The notes beneath the pieces were generated by a model. It was not told where the DNA came from and did not search any database. It was given only the letters and a program-made list of their open reading frames with translations. The position numbers were made by a program, and so were the translations under genes. Shown one piece after another: positions 55,801-64,000 of a stretch of 64,000 nt of DNA. This DNA is from Uranotaenia lowii (taxonomy: Eukaryota; Arthropoda; Insecta; Diptera; Culicidae). The stretch's first letter is position 1. Each line of letters begins with the position of its first letter. The stretch lies in assembly GCF_029784155.1 (NCBI RefSeq), contig NC_073691.1, positions 54,321,978 through 54,385,977 on the forward strand, given 5' to 3'.

Positions 55801-57409
55801 ACTCTAGAAGCTAGTGCCTCACAAGATTGCATACAATCTTGCAAAGCATTTGTCTAGGTGTGATATGTCGAGGGTTACTAGATGGCGATTTGAATTTAAA
55901 TTTCCAATGCTATTTACGCGGAAAAAAATCTAATGTTTTATGATTGCGAAATAAAAATCTCTCTTTAGTGTTAACCGTCAAAGGAAGAAGTTGGTTTTCC
56001 CTTTCCGAAATGGTCTGACGCAACACACCGTAATCGTCTCCTCTATGCTGGTGTGGGTAACATCATATTGTGGGAACAGTTCGTTGATAATCAATCTCAA
56101 TGTGTCTGGACACGTTTCATGGGGTGTACTCCAACTTTTCGTTTGGCCATGACTGTCCGATAGGCATCGCTCCATAGACAGTGGTTGGCATCTCGGCATA
56201 GTTGTTTAAAACGTGCCCTCTTGCTTGCATTGATGGCCCTGCGGAGGGCCTTTCTCGCGCTTGTGAAGAGTGGCCCGAACTCCACTCTCTCTTTTTGTGG
56301 TCCTTGCGTTCTGCATCCTGCGCCTACGCCCTACGAAAGTCGGCGCAGTCCAGCGATTTCCTCTATCCACCAGTAGACGGGTGGCCTAGTGTCCTTACGC
56401 TTGGCTCTTCTCGTTATTGCAGCATCGCAAAGACGGTTTGGTCGAATTGTGTTGTCTTTCAGAGGTGTATATCTGTCTTAGACTCTCATCTACCTGTCCG
56501 CGTACTTGAGCCCAAGAGATAGCGGATCGCGAAGTGATCGCTATACCTGTAGGCATCGCTTACCATCCAATCACATATTAACCTCGGGCTACCGAATGTG
56601 ACATCTATAATGGACTCGTTCCCATTCCAGTGGTAGGTTCTGGTATTACCTACGTTCGCCAGGTCTAAATTCAGCTTTGCTAGGGCTTCTAGTAGAGTTT
56701 GACCTCTGGGGTTTGTGAGACGGCTACCCCATTCCTCGGCCCATGCGTAAATGTCGCTAGCTATAACAATGAGGCTTCTCCCCGTAAGCACCTCTACAAT
56801 CATGTCAATCATAGTGGTGAACCAAGAACCATCTTGGGGCAACATAGCAGCTGCAGAAGTAGATCTCCTTAACATTGACTATCACTATGCCTTCGTTTTG
56901 TTGCTACCACCTCTTGTATGGGGAAACTACCTGTTACCTATAAGTCGGCCAGTTTGGCGTCATCGGTCACCCAGTCCATGCCATTCGAAGCTCTGCAATA
57001 TTGGTCTGCCACTAGCGCCGATTGCGGTTGAGGTTGAGTTGGACGATCCCTATGTTCTTGGCGCCCGGAGTGATACCGCCTGCGCCTTCTTATGGGCAGA
57101 ACACCTAGGGTTCCCAGCAGCGTGGTCTCCAGCGCATTATGCAGGATTTTTACAGTTGGCCGACTTGTGCCCACTCCTGTCTTGTCCAGTGCAGTCGATT
57201 GACTTATGGCCGAACTCCGTGCACTTGAACCACATGTCCGGTTGCTGGGGGATGGATATCTGACAGATCCCACCGTCCTCCAACGCCGCGAAGTATGCCT
57301 ACGACGGAAGCTGCGGAGGTAAGACTTTACCCTCTTCACAGTCGAACTCGTGGGGAGAAGAGTATTCACGCCGCGGAATTCTTTTGGATAGAATGTTTTA
57401 TAATATAGT

Positions 57410-59700
57410 TACGTAAAGCCCCGGACGTGTGCTGTCACAGGCGCGTGTCCAGGATAAGCTGCTCTCGATTCGGCACACGGACGGGCAAAGAGGAAAGGGC
57501 ATCAAGCCAAACAAAGCCGAGCCAAGATCTCAAGTCGTTAGAGGTGAGGTCATTGGTCTCGAAGGGAGGCGGAGCGCACGGTAGTCGTGGAAATCAAGAT
57601 ATCCTCGAATTGCGAGTAAAGGCCTTGTAACAGGTTAAACGTTGAGAAAAGTTTTGGGTTTTAATAAACTGCATTGAGACATCGTTTTTTTATTTTTTTA
57701 TTAGTTGTTAACCTAGGTGGTAAATCCATTTTACGGATTGCATTCCAAGGCACGGCGGGCCACCGCGTCCCCCCAGTTTGCTACTCTGGATCCATAGGTG
57801 CAATTGGACGACTCATGATACAATGCTAAGGAACACTGTACCCCCAACGCCATAAAGTCTACCTGGGTGCACCTTTGTTCCCACCTCGAACTGTTTGACA
57901 CACTTTGCTTCAACAGTGGGAGGCGAATTCGCGCTAGTGCGCTCCAAGGCAATACTCGTTTCCGAATCCTCTGTCAGCAATACCTCATTCTAACACAATT
58001 CGATGCGCAGCATCTCCTCTGACGAGTTAGGACCCGACATCTCATCGTGTGAATGAGGTCCCCATGTAGCGCAACTACAAGCTTTGTGGATCTAGTCCAG
58101 GAAGTCCAGAAACACGAAGCGAGTTGTCGACGACACTTTCTCTGTTCGAACACGCGGGTCAGGGGGGGTAAGCCTCCTAAGCCACGTGTAGGACTCATAC
58201 TTCTCCGAACTCACAAGTAATGTTGACTTAAGTCACCACTCAGAGCAACTACTCAATCTTCAAGTCGGGCGCTTGACTCACCCGAAGCGCAGATCGAACT
58301 GTAGACCGCCCTCATCAGGTCACACTCGCGGTTCGGACGCATCAATTCCCGAAATGCGTGTCGAACCCTGACACCTCCGGCTTAAACTGTGCCTCTCTGA
58401 CACTGACGTGTAAAACACGTCCCTAAGTGATCGGCCCACCATTGGCCACCACTATGCGCATCTACTCGTTTTGCGAGTGAGTCGGGTCTATACCCACCGA
58501 AGCGCAAAACGAATTGGCGATCGGTCTCCCTCCGGTCACGTCCGCGTTCCAGTGCCATGACCCCCCGAAAGTATGTTGGACCCTCACCCTCACACCCGAG
58601 TACTGGTACCTAAGTACCCGGGTGCACGACTTCTTCCGCGCGGGTTTGGCAGAACCGTCGACGGCCTCTAGTGGGTTTAGTGATAGTTAGCTCTCTTGGC
58701 CGTACATCTGCAATACACCGGACTTGCAGACACGTTTCCGCCCTGGACCACGAGGAGGTGAAACTACCAGCCCAGAGCACATTGGTTTTGTATAGAATGT
58801 AGAGCCTGTAGAGACCATATATTGCACAAACGCATGGTACAAACTTATAAGATTTTTATTTGGAATAAACCTGGATATCTTGGATAAACGGTCTATATGG
58901 ACATCTGTAACCATCGGTTCTCCCAAACTGCTCAGTCGAACAAGAACCCCCCCTCTCAAGCCTCAGGGTCGGCAACACTCAAATTCGGAGTCAAGGAAAC
59001 ACCTCAATGCGCTCAGTTGAATTCCCACTTTATTATTTCCCGAACACGGCTTATGGAACACTATTCTTCCCCCCAAGAGTTGTTGTGGTCCTACCTTATG
59101 AATGCGAGATGGCGTATACGGCGTGAACTAGGCTCGGTCCGGAGATGGTACGTTAGTCCACGAGGCGAGGGTCAGCTCCAGGTGTCTCGTGGGTTGTGGT
59201 CTATTTCCGACCGGTGGCGCTCGGATCTGGCCTCCAGAACACCGAAGGCCCCAGCAGGATTGGAATAACGGGGCTTGGTTCTGGATAAGGCGGCAACGTT
59301 GCACCCCGCGTACCTGGTCCCACCTTGGGTGCTGAACCAGGCACGAAGATAAGTATATCGACGTCGTAGGGGATCGTCGGTCTGCAGCTCTTACGTGTTG
59401 TGAAGTCTGTGGCGGGGTAGCATTTACGTTGGTCGGCTCCGGATCAGGTAGCTTACTCCCCTGACTAGCACTAGCTAGCTAATCAGCTCGGCGACCGGCG
59501 TACCTGGTCCCACCTTGGGTGCTGAACCAGGCACGAAGGTGAGTCTATCGACGTAATATGTGTTCGTCGGTATACAACTCACGCGAGGATAATGCCCGGT
59601 CGTAAGGCGCTTGTCAGGCAGAAATTGGGATAACCGGCACCGCTCGTCGGTTTGGGCCGGATCGTTGAGCACAACACCGCAGGTTAGGTTTTCCTAACTA
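57410..59700 (-). other. 5' region/ORF1 relic of R1-type LINE and flank
   Basis: The part at 57710-58250 repeats at 49850-50640. On the minus strand it gives ORF1-like fragments (ALERTSANSPPTVEAK, FEVGTKVHPGRLYG near 57930-57850). Beyond 58300 no protein is recognisable. A direct repeat of about 60 bases occurs at 59308 and 59498. Confidence 0.4.
59308..59557. repeat. Direct repeat, about 190-bp period
   Basis: GCGTACCTGGTCCCACCTTG and the next ~40 bases occur at 59308-59367 and again at 59498-59557 with few changes (AAGATAAGTATATCGACG / AAGGTGAGTCTATCGACG). This resembles 5' UTR repeats of some LINEs, but the identity is unknown. Confidence 0.65.
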
Positions 59701-60109
59701 GGAATTCGGGGTCCTGGTAGTTCGATTGCTTTATCAGTTGAACTAAAGCAAGGCTGTGGTCGGCTCAAGATATCCATGCAAAGTGAGGCCGTTTCAGAGC
59801 AAGATCTTTGACCCCATACGCAAGCTAACGGCTTTGTAGTTGTCTTTCCGTTCTTCCCACCATGCCCTATTGTATTCGTTGCTGCGTTCTTAGTGCGTTT
59901 CCGATGTGCACGACTACTAGCGCCATCTCTTGCTATATTTTGGTGAGTTGACCTATGTGTTTGGCTACCTCCGTGCACGGGAATTTTAGGGTGGTCCTCC
60001 TTCCTTACTCACTAAGGCACTTCCTTGACACGCGTTCCAACACGCGTCATTGCTGATCCTTTTCCCACCAAGCAGTAAGTAAACTTACTGGTTACACATC
60101 CCATTTGAC

Positions 60110-60890
60110 CAGCTCGTCGAAGGAGAGCCCAAGATTTTTAGAACTTTTGGCTTTCTAAATCACTGTTTGACGAACTTGTAGTTGATTAAGACAATCGAGT
60201 AGCCGGTTAGATGATTTGAAAATGACATATTTGGTATTTTCAAGGTGTAACGACAAAAGGTTTGCATCGAAGTAATTTTTATGTGTATCGATCGAATGAT
60301 CTACATTCGGGATATTATTACGCTTACGTCAGAGTGTTCGTATGACAACGAGGTATCATCGGCAAATAGTCTGGATTTGCCATGAAAACGAAGTTTTTTA
60401 AGCCGTTTACGTACAAGATTAACAGAAGTTGCTCCAAATTGCTACCTTGAGGAACTCCAACAAGCAGGTGTCCCAAATCGCTTGTCGTTTGGTTTATTTG
60501 TACAAACTGCTTCCTACCTGCAAGATAGGTGGCTCAGCAGTATTGTATGATCGGTTGAACATCGTCAACTAGTTCGGTAGCAGCTGTAAGAGTACTTAAA
60601 CCTTCACAAAAGCTGTATTGGAGTATAAGAGTATAAGGAGTATGAGATATTGCCCTAAAATTTTACTGAAGACCAATAACATCGATATAGGGCGACAGTT
60701 ACTACAGATCGTTTTCGTTCCTCCTTTGTAGATTGGAAATTCTTCCGTTCAAACAGCGTTGTTGAAAACGTCTCTGATCAACGGTGCTAAAATGTTTTGA
60801 TTAACTTTTACGAATTGCGCAGAAATGCCGCCTGGTCCTGGACTTTTCGAGGAATCGAGATATGCAGAGAGAGGTCCTTCAAGTCATCGT
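60110..60890 (-). pseudogene. Degenerate non-LTR reverse transcriptase
   Basis: On the minus strand, fragments in shifting frames. SSKSPGPGGISAQFVKVNQN (about 60850) and the RPISML region (about 60700) are followed by a GVPQGS-like block (about 60440), the ADDT region (about 60350) and NLLSLHLENTKYVIFKSSN (about 60240). These are ordered RT blocks of a CR1/Jockey-like LINE with many stops. This is a different LINE from the R1 and Jockey copies nearby. Confidence 0.6.
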
Positions 60891-63172
60891 TCAAACTTTA
60901 TCACAATTTTTTACGTCCCACGAAAATGCTTCTAGTTTATCTACGGGTTCATGTTTCGTTCTTACTTTTGAAGCATATAACTCTGAATTGATAGAAAATG
61001 CAAATCACGACGTTCAGCTATACTTGTCATATAAGATATGATGAAAATAAAAAAATGAGATTCAAAATGCCATTCTTTCTTATAACTATATTTTTTTACA
61101 ATTTTACTTGAAATTAAACTTAGGATTTAAGAGTAAAGATAAAATATTCACCACGTAGAAAATGTAATAATCGACCTAATGCACTGTTACTTACTGCCAA
61201 AAACCCAAAGCCCTCCGGCACGTTTTCCCAGCTTCCGAATGGAAGAAAGAAGCAAAGTTGAATGGCGGAAAAATTTCAATGTGATTTTCCAACAACCCGT
61301 TCCAGGCTCGCTGGATTTTCCTCCCAGTTTAGAGAGAGGCGATCAAACACCGGTGCGGTGTGCTGGGGCAAGGAGATGTTTTACGATTTTCAATTGTTGC
61401 TTTCTTCTGTTTACCTGAACTTCCTCCAGTTTTGCTGTATTTTTTCGGCAACACAAGGTTTCGTTGTGGAATCAGGTGGAAGGTATTTTCCACCTTTGTG
61501 AGCAACCGGAATCTGGTTCAAGGGAGTGTGAAGGGAACTGTGAAGATCTGGAATGGGTTAAGTTCCTTTTCGGCCAGCAACAGTGCAGCTGGGCGGTTCA
61601 ATGTTTTATGATTTATGGTGCCGAAATGCTTCGGTCGCCCGCTTTCGAGGTCGAAGAGAGGTTTTTCTACGGGCCATGGGTAAACGAAAAGAAGCGAAAT
61701 TGTTTTGTGTAAATTCTTCGGGAAGATTGGTTCTAATTTAAGGAAATTTGAAATTGTTTCGGGAAAGGGGGGATGTTTCGTTTCTTTGAAACCGAAATGG
61801 GTTTACATTCCAGTGCCAGTGACATGGTTTCGGTTGATTTATTTCACTGCTGGAAAGGAAAAGTTACGAGAAAATCCATCTCAAAATTGTTTCACTGAGA
61901 AATATTCTGAGGAAGTTTGTAAATGTTTAAAGTGTTTTTTTTTTCTACAAAAATATTTATAAACATTTTAAAGATGTGAAAATTGAATAATCATTTAATT
62001 CTTGTTTAAATTTCAATTTAATCCTAGATTCAACACAAAAGCGTCACGATATGATTATGCCATTAAACCATCAATGGATGCCGTCTCTCGTTGCTAAGCT
62101 CTATTCGAACGAGCTCTTTAGGATGCATAAATTGTCACAAGATGCTAATGGATATTGATATTGCCATATGTACGCTCCCACAATTCACTAATGCTAATGC
62201 TGGAGGACGAAGATGTCCTCCCACAAAACTGAACGCTCTGCCTGCAACTGATGTGTCTCGAATGCCATCCAAAATCAACATGATTCAATTAGTAAATAAT
62301 TACCCCAGAAGTAGTATTTATACGTGTATGTACGCTTCTTGATGGTGCGAAGACAAGATGTTGTCTGATGCCTTACACCCACACACTGCAGAGATTGGTC
62401 CTAGAGACTGGCTGAAGCGTGTGTCTGCTAGCTCTGTGACCAGTCATGGTTTTCGAAAGTCCCCACCCGCCGCACCAGTCAGGTCCTGGAACTTGCAGCT
62501 GTTTGTCGGAGTGTATCGAACCGTGCGTACCGTTTCCAATCCATTTGGTTTCGTCGGTTGCCATGAGCCTGATGGAAGCCTCCAAGCTAGTTAGATGTGA
62601 AACCATTCTTGGCGGTGGTCTTCAGGCGTTTGACCGGCCGTTGAGGCTTTGAGATTCCGCAGGGCAATTATGGCAAGTGATATGCATTAGTGGACACGGT
62701 GAAGAAAATTTCGTAAAATTTTTATATGATCATTATTTTAGATCCTGAAAAAACTATCAAAATATTAAATTAAAATCCCAGAAAAATAAAAAAAAATTAA
62801 AAAAAAAGTGAACGGAAAGATTAAATGTAGAAAATTTTGCCATATCACATGAGAAAGATATGAAAATCCACACATATTTAAAATACCGTAGAATATTATA
62901 GCGCATTTAGGTATTATAATTTTTCAGCATAAATTCAAAAAATTTCATCATTTAATCATAATTCTGTTCCTTCTAGTAATGTATCTTAAAATATTTACTC
63001 ATCTTTTTGTCTATGCTTGCTCATACTGCAAGAATCTAAAAGATCAAAAGGTTATCAAAATAAATTCGTCGTATAATGTTGACAACATAGAGGTTACGGG
63101 GGGGAAAATTCATACTTTTCAAGGCAAATCACAGAACTCAAAACAAATCGGTAGATTTTTTATAAAGTTGCA
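60891..63172. other. Unassigned region, 2.3 kb
   Basis: GC-balanced blocks at 61180-61720 and 62050-62660 carry overlapping frames in several phases without family motifs. Such blocks could be host non-coding conserved DNA or exons I cannot recognise. The rest is AT-rich. Confidence 0.3.
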
Positions 63173-64000
63173 CATTAGGGTGTCCCAAAATTGCATAATG
63201 TCTGGGAAACTGGGGGCTCACCCTCCAAATGGTAGACTAGGATGTGGAGAACAAACTTTTGTATGGGGCCTACTAAAATAAATCATGTTTAGAGGTTCCG
63301 CACGCGCGATCTTTGAAAAAAGTCCACATTCAAAATATTTGATTTTGATTGTATCCAGGGTTCAAAAATTTTCACAAAATTTATGAATTTTATAGTTTTT
63401 TTAATTTTGTTTGGATCAAATCTACACGTTAAAAATGAAAAATGAACCAAACTTGTGTCAAATGGAAAATAAGCAAGCTATTTTCATGGAAAAAAAATTT
63501 TTTGGTCCAAAAATTTTGTATTCAACTGACCAAAATGTGTACCAAGCGTAGAATATGTTTGATACCAATGCCATCAAAAGATGCGAAATTTTATGCACTT
63601 AAACTTTGCTGAACAAAAAATGTTGTTTGTATCATCGTGTGAAGAGCTATTCACGGTTTAATCCTTAATAAAAATCACAATTTTGGATATTTTTCATTTA
63701 ATTTATCAAATTTGTCTTAATAAATACCTACTTTAAAATCGTAATACTTGCAAAAAAAAGCGATGGATGATTTAAGGTAATCATCAGAAGGCCATATGCC
63801 AAATTTGAGCGGAATCGGACAACAGGAAGGGGTTGTACTGAATCTTAAGTGTAAAAGGGATTCTGAGACATAGTGTTCTGAAGAAGCATAAACAACTGGT
63901 TTTTCTTCAAACATTTTTTTCTTTGCCAATCGAATGCTTGATTATGTTGATTTTATTAAAATTTCAATTAAGACAAACATTTCACCTGAAAAGTGCAACT
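63173..64000. repeat. Possible repeat starting TAGGGTGTCCCAAAATTG
   Basis: TTAGGGTGTCCCAAAATTGC at about 63175, followed by GGGGGCTCACCCTCCAAATG, is reminiscent of mosquito dispersed repeats with AGGGTGTCCC termini. The right end is not in the window. No coding sequence was recognised. Confidence 0.3.

Larger units (their letters stand above)
52830..57260 (-). pseudogene. R1-clade LINE, scattered ORF1/ORF2 remains
   Basis: Minus strand, 5' to 3'. ORF1 zinc knuckles CTEFGHKSIDC and GHKSANC, then CAGDH (57235-57090). The ORF2 endonuclease (about 56875-56490) has AWAEEWGSRLTNPRGQ, ESIIDVTFGSP and YSDHFAIRYL. The linker is KRARFKQLCRDANHCLWSDAYR (about 56240). The RT has RKDPGPDDIPNLAVKA (54310-54250), YRLICLLDSAGKFLEKVI and KQFGLRRGRTTVDAIHSI (54150-54010), then LAHHKTEMVLI (about 53550). 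The C-terminal Cys/His block is CPACGDKEETPEHVVFACPRF (about 52980-52920). These blocks mark the R1 clade. Many stops and shifts. The stretch 54350-55970 is inserted material, and a hAT element removed the end. Confidence 0.82.

Noticed and set aside
56751..57263. 170-codon plus-strand frame
   Set aside because: It overlaps minus-strand R1-type ORF1/endonuclease motifs and is a shadow.
59694..59760. tRNA-like words (TAGTTCAACTGATAAAGC on the minus strand)
   Set aside because: No B box and no cloverleaf pairing could be found.

Overview
This window is AT-rich, repeat-dominated nuclear DNA from an insect, most likely a mosquito (Culicidae). The evidence is the mix of transposon families: an RTE-type LINE, a Jockey/Juan-like LINE, an R1-clade LINE, a Tc1/mariner transposase of the mosquito DD37E type, hAT elements and MITEs with TA or TTAA target sites. 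There is also a 57-nt intron and a cathepsin B-like protease. Mosquito origin is inference; no species can be named.

Only one intact host-type gene is clear: a single-exon secreted cathepsin B-like cysteine protease at 26306-27340 (+), with a TATA box. A short 61-codon ORF at 15884-16069 resembles the start of an antigen-5/CAP secreted protein and may be a fragment. Nearly everything else recognisable is a transposable element, usually broken and often nested.

Layout. 1-6516: a broken CACTA/Tnp2-like transposase gene on the minus strand (6103 down to 2417). A 1.6-kb Tc1-like foldback element interrupts it, and an RTE LINE fragment with a perfect 14-bp target duplication lies at its stop codon. 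6680-8946: a non-autonomous hAT-like element with an 8-bp duplication. 8955-13772: mostly unassigned, with an inverted-repeat element at 10445-11218. 13773-24030: ends of a TIR family (CCCGAGCAGAC) around an RTE LINE fragment and a 223-bp MITE. 26306-27340: the cathepsin gene, followed by a TTAA MITE. 28987-30612: a TA-flanked element holding a decayed hAT transposase. 30959-35905: a nearly complete but mutated Jockey-type LINE. 37388-45400: a second, minus-strand copy of that LINE, split by a 5.9-kb foldback. The foldback is one element inserted, inverted, into another copy of the same element, with 3-bp duplications at both levels and a further MITE inside the inner copy. 45400-46421: a DD37E-type mariner transposase joined in frame to the LINE. 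46422-49850: unassigned. 49850-60900: R1-clade LINE remains, a hAT element with a perfect 8-bp duplication, a minisatellite, a 489-bp element with a 9-bp duplication, and a second LINE RT relic. 60900-64000: unassigned DNA and the start of a repeat.

The most distinctive result is the CCCAAGTAACA-ended group. The transposase gene has a copy of this terminus 5' of it (6504-6516). The 2.4-kb non-coding elements at 37614-43540 have the same terminus and 3-bp duplications. This suggests an autonomous/non-autonomous CACTA-like pair in one window.
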